The notes beneath the pieces were generated by a model, which searched no databases, had not been told where the DNA came from, and saw only the letters and a program-made list of their open reading frames with translations. Source: Calycina herbarum (taxonomy: Eukaryota; Ascomycota; Leotiomycetes; Helotiales; Pezizellaceae). From it: DNA of 64,000 nt. The stretch is from NCBI GenBank assembly GCA_001414485.1, contig LLEY01000108.1, forward strand, positions 148,599 through 212,598. Reading direction: 5' to 3'. Both the position numbers and the translations under genes were made by a program. Shown piece by piece: positions 47,801 to 59,933 of the stretch. Every line of letters begins with the position of its first letter. The stretch's first letter is position 1.

Positions 47801-47954
47801 CGAGGAATTCGACGTGGGTCCTCAATTCGTCAAACACCAGCGCGAAGAAGAGGAGCGGTGGAGGAGGAAGTGTGAGAAGTGGGTTGGGGGTGATCTCAAC
47901 CGGGGTGGTGACCTTTGGAGGTGGAGTATTAGGGATGTGGTTAATGAGCAGTGA
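44879..47954 (+). CDS. Byr4/Bfa1-like septation and mitotic-exit regulator
   Basis: Two exons, 44879-47303 and 47353-47954, encode 1008 residues; the start is the first in-frame ATG. Near the N-terminus lies E-S-W-D-D-D-D-L-D. It is followed by a K-R-L-G-G-R-K-L-K-K block and a second D-D-W-D-D-G-D-L-E-L-P block, features of the Byr4/Bfa1 family. The middle is long, Ser/Pro/Arg-rich and disordered. The spliced C-terminus carries G-M-Y-Y-N-P-Y...W-E-G-N-E and G-G-M-V-F-D-P...C-W, the conserved C-terminal region. Family members form a two-part GTPase-activating complex with Bub2/Cdc16 at the spindle pole and restrain the Spg1/Tem1 GTPase that triggers septation and mitotic exit. It lies divergently from the XRCC4-like gene. 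Confidence 0.85.
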
Positions 47955-50900
47955 TGACTCGAATCACTTGCTGCAATGGATTCGAAATAGATGAAAAGGG
48001 GATAGCAGTATATTTCCTGAGGACGACAAAAAGTGTACAGCATTTGCAAATACGACAAAAAGGGATTCGTTTGGAGTTTTTTTTGTTATTCTTCAATGGC
48101 ATGGGCATAAAAAGGGGGGGATTGGGCGACTTAGTTCTTTCTTTTTTTGCTTTGGCTTCTTTTTTGCATTCGTTCTGTTTTATTTTTTGGGCATATCCTT
48201 TCTTGCATCCTTACGTCTTTTGGGGGCGGAGGGGATGGATGGGATGGGAGGGAATGAGATGAGATGATGATATGTCTACACTTTTGATATCCCCCTTTGG
48301 AGCCTTGGTTGAAGGACCTTCTTCTTTTTTTTGTTATTATAGCGATAAGCGTGGGGAGAGCGAAAAGCGAAGCAGAGACGAGGTGGCTTGGATGTAGGTT
48401 AGCGTGATGGGGGTAGGGATTAGGAGGTGGTTGGGTGGCTGGGATGGATGAATGCTATGATGTTAGATGAATTCTTGTGTCTTGGACTTGTGATTTCGTG
48501 ATTTGACGTGGTGCGGTGATGGTGTGACGTATACCGTGAAGCAACGATGTAGAGCAAGTTATGATCAGGCAATTGGAATTCGATGTCCGTGGAGCTTGGA
48601 GGCGTCAGAGGGTTGTTGCAGTCTAGCGATAGAAATAGCCAGTTACAAGTACAAGTTAGCAACAAAACCTGAGGGGAAGTCCGAAGAGAGAACTACGATA
48701 AACATGCCAAAGAATGTGCGAGGCAATGCAAGGCGAGTTCAAGAATTTGGTTTCTAACAGGATTATAGATAGATGTTTTGGAGATATTTATAATAAACGC
48801 CCCACCTACTACCATATCCCTATAATTCAGCAAAGCTCCCGCGAGAGTTAAGAGATATGATCTAGCCCTTTTTTTCATCCTCCCATGCGTCGTCCCTCTT
48901 GCGGCATCTAAATCAAGGAACCTTTAACTGGAACTAGGTACATAGTTCTGATGCTTGTGCGCTGTTTGAAAAGATGGGGAGAGTGAATTCGCAGGGTGGG
49001 TTTCGAGGGTAAATTTCACTTTTGTTTGAGGATTTTTGCTCATGTATTGGGCTGCTGGGATTTCAAGAGTTGAGATTCTGGGTTTGGGGGAGAGAAGGTA
49101 AATCGGTGGTTGGGATTCTTTGGGTTTCGAGAGGCAGGAGTAGATGCTGGAGGCACAGCGATCATCAATTGGTTTCTTACTATTGCCAATCCACCGAAGG
49201 GGGGTTGGGTTTGAGGAGTAATATTGTTGAGTTGTTTGGTTCTTAGTAAGGGGTTTTAAGGAGAGGGGGGCTTATGTTTGGGAATCATGCTTGTAAAATA
49301 GATAGATATGGAGGGGAGGAGGAGGAAATCCTTGGGTGGTATAGGGGTTTTCTATGCTGCTTCAGCGGTAAGATTGAGCCAGAACATTTCTCCGTAAACA
49401 GATCCTTTTACTTCGAGTATGCGAAACGTACTAGGATGATTAAACATATTGTTCACGAGAATCTAGGAGAATTCAGGAACTAGAGAATTCTCCTAGGTTC
49501 TCTAGGGTGATAATTGCGATTAGACTGAGAGATGGATTCGCAAAGTACTGATCACTTCTCTTATAATCCCGATGAAATTATCAATTCCAGGTAAATACAA
49601 GCTGCCGAAAAAATGGAAATGGATGTTTTATAGGCTAGCTACATACAAGCTAGTTTGACGCTTAGAAATAGTGCTTCCATATATATGATACAGTAGCGAG
49701 CGCAAACGCATAGTATAGCGACGTTTACTAATGCCCAAAGAGAACGGGAAAATATTCATGCTGGAGTCGATGAAACAACACATAGTTTACCGTGAGAAAG
49801 CGGAACGAGATTTATCTTCACGAGTAGCAGAGACTCGTGAAAAAGGCATAACTTGGAGCTGATGGAGGAAAGAGTAATGAGTGTGGAATGGGGTTTCGGT
49901 AGTAACTTTACTTTCGACGGGAATTTAGACGTCTGAATTTCGAGTCTTTTCTCGCTTGTTGAGATGCCGGGCTGATGTGGAATTAGATAACAGGATGTTT
50001 GGGGGAGAGGCGAGGTAGTTGGTGGGTTTGGAGGGTATGGGGATACTAGGGACCCATGCCTTCTGGAAAGTTTTCGGTTCCATGATTTGATTTATGAAGG
50101 TTTCTGAGTTTAAGAGGTATTTATTGCTGTGTTCTCAGAGTATAAGTGGGCAAGGTGATGGGTGTGGAGGAGGGGGTTGTGGTGAAGTATGAAGCAGACT
50201 TTAATATGGAAAAAATGGAATAAAAGAGGATATCATTTGTGGTCACAATTATGTAGTACTTGATATATTAGTGAACACTACCTAAGTATGGTAGCTACTA
50301 CGAAGAAAGATATTTGTGGCGTGGAATTTGAAAGTAGATGTAACGTGATGTTATCATATTTACACCAGAGAACAGACCTAGCTAGCAGGGTTCAATGCGC
50401 TTCTGCCGACCCAGTCACTATATGTCTGTGTCGGAATCGGTGAATAGATTACAGCGAGTATGGGAGTGTTGCAAAAATTTAGAATGGCCGTAGTTATTTC
50501 ACGATTGAGGGAGGAGTGTGAGTGAGACTAATACACTTGAGGAAAAGGAAAATTCGAGGGTAAGTTGGAACTTCGGAATTTTGTTGTTATCTCTGATGAT
50601 ATGTTAGCTGTTGAATTTGCAGCAGCCTCGGGATCAGAGACCGGGAGCAATCAATCCACATTGAATCGTGGTTCTTCTCAATTACCTTGAGATTCCGTCG
50701 ATTTGATCCCCGAGGACTCGACTTCCAAGGACTCGGCCCCCATGGGCTCGACTGCTAGACAATCCATAAAGGAACTAGCTATAATCTGTCTCACAACCAG
50801 GTACACTCCCTCATAGACCTTCGCCAATCGCAAATGCAATCGCAAAACCAGATAAGGTCGCTCACAAAGTTATGTTTTCGATTATTAAATTATTCTCTCA

Positions 50901-53900
50901 TCTTTGAATTCCTTTCTAGTATCCGCGACCTCAGACACGGCCAAGAGGAAATTGCCAAGGCAAGTCAAGAAACCAAAGGAAATTTGTTTAGAAGGATTCG
51001 AAAATGGCAATCTCCAATCTCTCGATTTCATCCGCACAGCCTCGTGGTGGAGGTGGCTTCGGAGGAAGTTGTTGCATACATGTGCGGTTCGCTTACAACG
51101 GTAGGGGGCATTGGACGCTAGTGGACGGGTCGATTGCCTTATTTGGGAACACCACAGCCCTTCATGAAGAGGGAGTGTTGTTGTATTTTATTATGCGTTC
51201 AGTGACACAGAATTTTCTCTGTCTCTCTCTCTCTGTTTTTTAATATCCGTAACTAAGGGGTGACATGATTTCACTTGCCCTTGCCTAGACGACTCGCACC
51301 AAGATTATCTGCCTGCAATTTCACCAAAGTAGGCATTCTGAAGATGTATGCACCTTTTGTTCACACTCAAAACACTCCATTCTTGGCATCAAGTCAGGTA
51401 GCTCTTCCTGCAATATTTTCCATGAATCATATCGCGCCAAGTTCTGGTATGAAAGGAGCATTTATTTTCTGTGTGCATTTATTTCCTGTGTGACCACACA
51501 ACAATATAGGGGTTTCAGTTGGTAATGATGAGGCGAAGCAACATCACAACCAGTCATGAACCAGAGAATATGCTCCGAGACCATATCCTATGGATTCTCA
51601 GCACAGCTTTCTTCTGGCTAGAAATCATTCCTTTTTCGTTTCTGGGGTTAAAATTAATTTAGAAGCAAGTCATTAAGAACCTTCATCAACAAAACCCTTC
51701 GTTTCTTGCTGTATTATTGTTCCTTTAGTACATGTATTCTAGCGTGTCTTTCGAAAATGGGTACACGAAGTCTCACTCTCGCTTTAATATCATATTTGCT
51801 TATCTACATTTTTCCACATGCATCAGGTTGGTTCATAATTTTTGACGAGAAATAGTGTTGTCACCAGCTAGAATGGTCTATAGCTGGTAAAAAATGCAGC
51901 TTTCTCTCGAAGAGACGTTCGCTTCCCCAACGCGACTCCACTGACAAACGTTGGGAACAACCCCCTCGAGCACTACAGACTCACTTCCTTTCAGTATTAC
52001 CTCACCACCTCAGCCTAACACCAAAAGGTTCAATTACCAAGGTTCTATGACCTGCGGCGTCATAGCTTTCACTGCAAGGATCTCTCGTTCTCTTTGTCAA
52101 GCTTCATCTTTTCGACCATGAGAAGATTTGGAATGCAAAGTTGTATCAGTAGGTTACCACAAGCGGTAACCGAAGGAGGCATGGTGCTATATAGAACATG
52201 AGGTACTTCAGAGAAAAATTAATCGCGCAGCCTTCTGCTCCCATCTGCTCCAATAGGATGCCCTCCGCTGTAGATTCGTATGACATGGGGTTAGAGTTGT
52301 CACGAATGACTCCAGTTTATAGGCTGCACCACTGGCGCAATTATCTAGGCGAGCTGGCGTCACCGAGAACAGACGAGCAGTTCTTCCCAAAGTATGAGAT
52401 AGAAGTATAAACCTAGTGAATCTCAGACGGGCTAAGAAGTCAGAGTTGCAACTAAGCGCTTATGGGATTTTCAGAGACGCTGCTCGACTAGAGAATGCCA
52501 CTCGCTGGAATTCAGCCCGCTCCTGTAGCACCAGAGGCTGCGAGAATTCGTGACTGTAGTCCAAGGCACTTGTCCTTCTACAATTCTCCTGACTCTTCTG
52601 GAATAATAAAGGCAATATAGATCCAATTGTTCGAGCCATGTAGGATAAACGAATTAGTTTCCCGAGTCTTAGACGAACAATTAAAAAGGTAACGTGAAGG
52701 TATTCGGTGTAGCTGGATTCGTGATAATGGTAATACCTCGAATACTTGCTGCGTAGAGTTAGTAATGCCTTGCCCTAAGCCTCGCGATACTAACTGACTG
52801 TCATGAATATGTAACAACGAAATTCGCACGCTGGCAACATGCGTGTTTTGTGGTTCACTTTTGGCGGACACCCTACAGCTAGCACACAGCGAGGCATATT
52901 TAGAGACGATTATGGTTCAAAGCTCACACTAAATAACGAGTCTTGCCATTCCTCTTTTCACAAGTACCTATCAATAATTCCTATTCCAACAGATGAATTT
53001 CCGACTGGCTACCAAAACTCTATTTTTAACAATTATGGAAAAAAGACAAGTCCTCATCCCCACTTTAGAATATACATTTTCCATTTTCCCACGGCTTGTT
53101 CTCTCGGATCATCTGAAAAACACAACCTTTTTTGTACAATACAGACCTTAGCTTCCCTCAGCAAGCTTTCATTGAATCCCGGCTGCTATTGAACTAGTCC
53201 CCAGCTCCACGTAGAGGCGTCTGATTCGCTGGATTTTTATTTTATTTTGGTCGTTTTAAACTTTCAAAAACCTGAAAACCTACGAACAAACAGTGGTGTT
53301 ACTCTGGATAGAATCTCCATGGAGTGTTAGCATGCGCCTCGCAATACTTTGTTTACACCCTTAAAAATTACCAGTTTCAGCGGAATTGCACAAGAACCAT
53401 GTGATGAATATATCAAAGAGTTTATACAATTATTGATAAGTTGATTTAGAGCCGGTCTGTATTTTTATGGTATTTGTGGAGTGTTCAAATTCCATATCAG
53501 TACAGTGTGTACGGAGCGCAAGATGAGAAGTTTTTTCTATCCCGGCAGAGAATGGGCATCATTGGTGCACTTCAGGCATGAGGATGTCTTTCTTGGACAG
53601 TTGCGCAGTTTTCCTGAGAATAATTAGGGGACTTTGCATCATTCTAAAACTCCATGGACTTTCGCACAACTAAATTTGGTGTGAGATTATATATATTATG
53701 CTACCCAATTTCATAAGCTGGCTTAAGTTAAGGTAAATACTTCCTAGCTTAACAGAAGTCATACGCTGCTTTTGTAAACCCCCGTTGGGAACTGCTTGGC
53801 ACAATGGCACATCACGGAAAGCTCGATTAGGTCCGGCTAAGCAAAGTAGCGAACAACAAAAAAAGCCCCCCGAGTTACTCGTCAAAGAATCAAGAAAGCA

Positions 53901-55200
53901 CTCATATGAGTTACTAACCTAAAATACAACATGAATGCAGGAATATCTACGGCAAGGAAAGATTTCGTGATTTTCCTTAAAAAAAAAAATTCCGCTCAAA
54001 CGCTTCTCAAGGTTGGTGGAGATTGCGTACATGTATATACCCTGAGAAGGATCAGTCGTAACCTGGAAGGATTGGGCTTCGGCATGCACGAAGGTCATGT
54101 GTGTCAGCCTTTACGACCGGTTAAATGCTGGATAAACGTGTGTCAGCTTTTACGAGGCTTGAAAATTGGAGCAAATGGTCTGGGGACTCGGGGAAGCTAT
54201 TTCGAGTTTATGCTTTTGTCGATCGGTGGCTTTATTTAGGATGGTGTGTCGATTTGCGACACAGAAATTAAGCTTGAAAAGTTGAGGTCGTTTTCCAGGA
54301 TTTTCAGCCTCTTGTTCTCCCGCTCCCAAGGAGCCAGGAGAAGCGGAAAAGAAAGCAAAGGACGACGAGGTTTATACACAATATTCTTCCGGAAACAATT
54401 GCCTACTCGGAACTACTAGATGTGAAAGGAAGCAATTTTCGTGGCAGAAAAGAGGTAACTGTAGTTTTCCCTTTCTTAGGGACCTCTAAACCTTAAACCA
54501 AACTCGCCCTTCAAGCTCAAATCGCAGATGACTAGAGTACTGTACTTGTTGTTACGGCGCTGTTCGTGTGAGCATTTTAGGATTTACCTTGGCGGGAAGG
54601 AACTCTCAATATCAGAATTACGTCAAAATTAGAAATCATCAGGGGAGAGATCTCGCTTGAGATGAGGCGAGAATTCGAGAAAGAGAGGCACAGTTCAGGG
54701 ATCGATGGAGGATTCACAGTTTTCTACTCTGGGCAGGTTCTCCAGCATTGAACAAAACACTCATCTCGTTGGCACAGGTATCTCTTTGGGTCGGTCGCAT
54801 AGAAGGATCTATGGTTTTTCTACTCTGGGCAGGCTCACCAACATCCAACAACAACCTCATTTCCTCAGCATAGGAATATTCTTGGCATGTCGCATAGCCT
54901 CGTGGTGCCGGTGGAGGATTTGATTGATCTTTCATCGGGTTATGTTATATAGTTAGGATCGAAGCAGCTTCTTCTCCATTTTTCATTATCAGTTTCATTT
55001 TCATATTCCTTGATTCTTTCTTTTTTCAACCCACACTCCTTTCGTGTTTTTTACAAACAGTCTTTACTCTTCATTTCTACGCATCTACAATTTTTATCGC
55101 TCGTTTCTTTTTTTGAAGAATTTAAAACTCGAGTTTTTGGAACTTTTACTACAACTGCAGGCGACTACTTTCTACAATTCGACAGCAGATCCTAAGCAAC
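47955..55200. other. Gene-poor region, 7.2 kb, not RIP-degraded
   Basis: Base composition is ordinary for this genome, with no RIP signature, yet no gene longer than about 95 codons is convincing. The left 500 bp (T-runs, GGATGGGATGGG-type stretch at 48,230) is probably 3' flank of the Byr4-like gene. Short ATG-started frames at 50,834-51,121, 51,004-51,243 and 52,198-52,410 have no domain and overlap one another or lack support. A degenerate 95-bp tandem duplication sits at 54,720-54,911. The last 300 bp should hold the promoter of the jacalin-aerolysin gene. The region could carry non-coding transcripts or small multi-exon genes that I cannot resolve. Confidence 0.45.
54720..54911. repeat. 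Degenerate tandem duplication, about 95-bp unit
   Basis: Copy 1 (54,720-54,815) and copy 2 (54,816-54,911) both start TTTTCTACTCTGGGCAGG and share CTCATxTC, GGxATxTxTTGG and GTCGCATAG landmarks in the same order, with one small length difference. It lies about 300 bp upstream of the secreted lectin-like gene. Role unknown. Confidence 0.7.
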
Positions 55201-56448
55201 ATGTTTTACTCGAGAGAACGAATCATCGCCGCAGCTGCCGCTCTGGCTACCCTCGTCGGAGCATCCTCAGCCACCGCTTGCGATGATGGACCATTCTCCG
55301 CCTCATATGTCATTGGGAAAGCCGGAGGTGGTGGAGCTTTCTGCGAAACCAAATGGCAGGACGGAAAAACCATCACTGGTATCGAAGTCTGGGCTGCAAA
55401 GTGGATGATCGAGGGTCTCCAATTCTCATACTCGGATGGAACCAAGGGCGCTCTTATGGGCTATACCACTGCTGATGGGGATCGTCATGCTGGTATTTTC
55501 TGGGACGAGGGTGACACTATCACCAAGATGCAATGGTGGAAAAATCACGACCAGAATGGAATTTCCAAGATCATTGTCGAGACAAAGGGTGGAAAGAAAC
55601 TGGAAAAGGGGAATGGACAAACTCGCGGTGATCCAGATGATATCCCAGTCGGCAGTGGTATCTTGCTCGCAGCAAGGGGTTCATACGGGGCTTGGGTCAA
55701 CAACATCGACTTCCGGTTTATGGGCAATGTTGCACAGACTGCTCTGGTATCAAAGGTTAAGTATGATGAAGACATTAATGATTGGAACAAGAGACAAAAG
55801 TAAGCAATTCCAAAACGAGCCCTTTCTGTTCTGGTACTAATGATAGATAGGGGTATGGATATGCACGCCACTCTCACGGAAGGGTGGATTGTAAACCCAG
55901 ATTTCAACAAGACGCAAGAGTACATCTTCGCAAAAGAGATCAAGGCGGAAGTGAGCAAGGAGCTTTCGCAATCCAACAAGAATACATTCGGTCTCTCTGT
56001 CGGCGTCACTGTTGGTGGCGGTGTCGAAATTCCTTTCCTTGCCAAAGCTACCGCCTCGGTTACCACGACTGCTTCATACTCCTACGAAGCCATGACCAGT
56101 AAAACAACCAAAGATACAGACACAGTTGGCTTCACGGTCACCGAGAAAGGAGTACTTGCCCCTAGAACAGCAGTCTTGTGCAAGGCAACCGGCGTCAAGG
56201 GAGAATTCAAAAGCAAATACACGTCTACAGTTACCGTTACAATGGCTGGAGGTCAAACGTTCGACATCTTGCAGCCAGGCACTGCAATGTCTACCGGGTG
56301 GTCAACTTCTGTGACCTCTTGCGAGACCTTTCCTATCGCAAAGGCCCCAATGGATGCTATCACGGCTGCTGCATCGATAAATTCAGCTCCCAAAACCGCA
56401 TGGAAACGTTCCAGCACCGGCCGCACTGTCCGTACATTTGTTGCATAA
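55201..56448 (+). CDS. Secreted jacalin-like lectin plus aerolysin-like domain protein (natterin type)
   Basis: Two exons, 55201-55799 and 55851-56448, encode 398 residues; the 51-nt intron has a TACTAAT branch. Residues 1-26 form a clear signal peptide with an Ala-rich core. Residues about 27-190 resemble a jacalin-like beta-prism lectin: Gly-rich near the start, a G-I-E-V-W segment, and an I-D-F-R-F-M-G end. The remaining half has Thr/Ser/Val-rich alternating strands, including a T-V-T-V-T-M-A-G-G type hairpin and amphipathic TxTxS stretches, as in aerolysin-fold pore-forming proteins. This domain order is that of natterin and Dln1-type proteins. Such proteins bind glycans and can assemble in membranes; whether this one is toxic, defensive or intracellularly inert is not shown. 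No neighbouring modification or export gene is seen. Confidence 0.8.
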
Positions 56449-57740
56449 GTCTTTGGACATTTGGTATGGGATAGTGAGCAATATATACGTATGTGTATTT
56501 TTGGCGGCGGCGAGGAGCTACATCGAGTTGGAATGTTGGCTTGTATTTTAGATCTTTGTAGAACTTAACTTTCTCTAACCCCTTTTTTCCGACTCCTCGC
56601 TTCTGTGCGAGCTAGTTACTAACAATGTGTTTCTGTCTTTTGCTGTGCTGGTTATGGTATCCCTTCTAAAGAGAGTAATGTTCCATGATTCTATCGCTAC
56701 GCCATCTCAACCGTATCCAGTGACGAAAACAGCTCAACAGTAAATCGTAACAGGTCCTTTTTGAAACTCGATTCAACTCCGGGAGTGGAGCAAAGGAACG
56801 ACGACCACCCAACCCGAATTTGCTCCTTCCTTGCATGTCAAACACAACACCAACGAAGAATTTCGTGCCGCAAACGCGTGCACATCTCTCGCTCGAGGAA
56901 GGAAGGAACGACCAAGACCAAGACCCCAACCAAAATCCCCAAACCCCGCGTTCCATCGATGTATCCATACACCAGTTCCTGATAATTATCAACGACCCTT
57001 TATATTACCGAATCCTTCCTATCGCTGCTCGAGTCGTCTCAGAAGTGTATTCATCATCATTCAAATTTCCAAGGTATCTATCAACACCAACACTAACACC
57101 ATCAAGCAAATATCCCACCCTCCCCCTCCCTCTTTCCTTCCCCTTGCCCCCCGTACCCCTCTACCCACACAGTGAAAACAATTGTACCAGCACACAATCG
57201 TACAATAAAATACTAATATCTACCACATATACATCTGGTGACATGCATCAAACAACCCACATTCTAGCACACCTTCACCAACAAAGAAAGAGAAAAAAAC
57301 ACACTCCCTCACATCTCATCACAGAACCCATGGCAAAGCAAACACTCTTGTAAAAATAAATATCAATTCCACGTTATTTCTCATTTCATTAACCCATTAT
57401 CCCATTTCTGTCATGATCGTGATTCATCATCAGAAAATATGTAATGTCGAATCTGCCCTTCTCAAGATGCCAGCGTACCATCAGCCGTCAAGTATAAACA
57501 AAAGTAAACGCCCGAGATACTATCCAGCCCGTATCTACACCCCCATCCTCCCGTCGAAAAAAAGTATCTCTCTCCATGTCTGTCAACTAGAGGAAAAATC
57601 AGGGAGAGAAAAAAAAGAACTCCAAATGCTCGCTCAACTCCCAAATGCCAAATGCTCCCTCGCAATCAATTTGAAAATGCTCCGTTTATTCGTTCCTTTG
57701 CTGTGCAATCATCGCCATGAATTCAAATGCGTCAAACTTT
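56449..57740. other. Convergent intergenic region
   Basis: This is the 3' flank of the jacalin-aerolysin gene and of the converging gene at 57.7 kb. It is C-rich on the plus strand from 57,100 to 57,320. Reading frames at 56,820-57,353 are low-complexity and unsupported. Confidence 0.4.
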
Positions 57741-59933
57741 TCAAAAGACATCAGCAGGCCACTCAAAACTCTCCGCCGCACGAGTAAGACCCTGTTTCTT
57801 CTCCGCCATCTTAACAATCCCCTCCTTTCCTTTCTTAATTGCTGTAGGAGTAGGATGAATAATCTCTCCATTCGCAAGCTTGATACTCTTCGGCATCTTC
57901 GGCATAGGTGGGATATCCTCATCCATCATCTCAGTCTCTTCATCTTCCTCTTCGTCGTTTTGGTAGTCTCCAGCTAAGTTCAAAGAAGATTTCTTGTTGA
58001 GAGGGTTGGACATATTGTATTCCGACTCGACGGTCTTAGCAGGTGGAGAAACAGATTGTCTAGCACCTCTCTTCTTCGTAACTCGACTTCCGATGACACT
58101 AGATTTCTTGGTAGGCTCCTTGGTAGCGGGAGCTTTTTGAGTAGCGAGGCGAAGTTTCTTTGGGGGGCCAGCAGGCTTCTTTCTCAACCCGCCACGTCCG
58201 GGCTTCGATAACTCAGATCCTGTCTCGGACTCACTCTCCTTTCCAGGTTTGTAAAGACCATCATCATCAGCTAGACCCAAAAATGCACTCTTTCGCTTGC
58301 GGCCCTTTGGCGAGAGCTTCTTTGGTGCTTCGGCGGTTGGTGTTGGCTCTTCCTTGAGCTTGACGTCCGAGGGAATTCTTTGTTTGGGTGTTGATGCTGC
58401 CTCTGAGAGCATTCTTGGCTTGGGGGTCGATGCTGCTTCGGGGTAGTCTTCGAATGTATCTTCCATCTCAACACTTTGGAGGAGAGAGTCTTGAAGAATG
58501 GAGTCTTGAGATTGAAAGGTTGCCGAGTTAGGTGCAGTATGTTGATCATCGACACTATAAGCTCTGCCAATCTCAGACTGCTCGTCATCCTCCTCAGGCT
58601 CTACGTAACCAGCCAAAAGTCGCTCCGAAGGAAGGGTAGCCAGAGCACCAGGTACGAATCGACTATGTCCAATGCTTCGAATAGGAGGTGCGAGTGGAAG
58701 AGGTTCGGCGAGAGATTCCGTCAATTGACGACGTGCTGCCTCGAGTTTACCTTCAAGATCACTAACACGCTTGACAAGCTTTTGCTGCTTCTGAAGATCT
58801 GCTCTAGAAGGCATCTTTCTTGCTTGTGGATTACCACCACCCACCAAACTAGCGGTACTCTCACCCTTGAAAGCATTCTTGATGTTGGTGAATGAAGCTC
58901 TCCTAAGACTAAATCCTTGCTTCTTATCACTTTGAGGGACGGCAGATTCAGCTCGGACAATAGACTCAGAACGTTGAGCAGATCCAGAGCGTCGAACAGA
59001 GGTGCCGCGACGACGAGAAACAGACCCTTGTGCAGAAGCACCACGTTGTTCAGAGTAGTTGGAAATCGCTGGACTCGGTCCCCGACTGACGTCGCGAGTG
59101 ACGTTTGGGTAATTTGGGTCAAGGTAGACTCTTCCCATTCTCTTTTGGTCCATTGGTGTCTCGGCCGAACGTCGAAGAGAGCGACCCCGAGTGTCAGAAA
59201 CAGAAGACTCACGTTGAAAGGATTCCGCAGTAGCCTTATCAACGAACGATATTCCAGAATCATGTTTGTTGCGTTGACGTCCACGATCGTTGTTCCTCTC
59301 GTTATCCTCATCCTGGAAAGCCGACAAGGTGGCATTGGTAAGAGGGAAATGACCCGACTCCTTCAGTTCCTTATAAAGTCTCCTAGCCTTGACTGCTCTC
59401 TCATCCAATATGCGTTGTTGTTCCAATTCCTCATCATATATGACCGGTTGTGGCGCCTTGCTCCAAAGCTTCCAATTGCTGGGATTGAGGTTCGCAGCGA
59501 TCGTCTTTCCAAACTTGAAGATGCTCGAATGACGAGAAGTTTCCGATCGATCTGCCTCCGAAGCGTTGGCATGCCGCATTAGCTTTCGTGGCGTAATAAT
59601 CTTGCGTCCATCTCGGCCTTGTTGATCTACCAAGTCTTCATCCAAATAGGGACTAGGTGGGACCTGACTGGCTCGATCATTCATGCTACCCTCCACGAAT
59701 CTGCTAGTGCGAGCTGGAGACGGTCGTCGATAGGAGTTATTCGGGGCGTTTCGGTGGCTTAGTGGTGGTCTTGCCTCTGGGAGCGGCCAGGAGTCGCGGT
59801 TGCTGTAGGTTCGTTTGGTACCTGCAGCTCCTGAAGAGCTCTGGAATGAAGGTTAGATTTGGTTGCAAGGGAGGTTTTGCGGAAGAGATTTGATAGGGAT
59901 ATAGGGGGTACTTACTCTTCTGGAAGTCGACAT
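57741..59933 (-). CDS. Uncharacterised basic, Ser-rich, probably nuclear protein
   Basis: Two exons, 59933-59916 and 59840-57741, encode 705 residues. A tiny first coding exon of 18 nt (ATG, M-S-T-S-R-R) is joined by a 75-nt GT-AG intron, and the frame is continuous from this ATG. The protein is largely disordered and rich in Ser, Arg, Lys and Pro. A conserved-looking island near residues 145-185 contains Y-D-E-E-L-E-Q-Q-R-I-L-D-E-R and K-E-L-K-E-S-G-H-F. A probable coiled coil follows the centre (K-R-V-S-D-L-E-G-K-L-E-A-A-R-R-Q-L). Lys-rich clusters near G-L-R-K-K-P-A-G-P-P-K-K resemble nuclear signals, and an acidic patch and a conserved end (E-S-F-E-W-P) close it. I do not recognise the family. 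Its place beside veA may be conserved synteny, which I cannot verify. Confidence 0.75.

Noticed and set aside
50834..51243. Two overlapping frames in the gene-poor region
   Set aside because: They lie in different frames over the same DNA, have no domain, and show no splice-supported extension.
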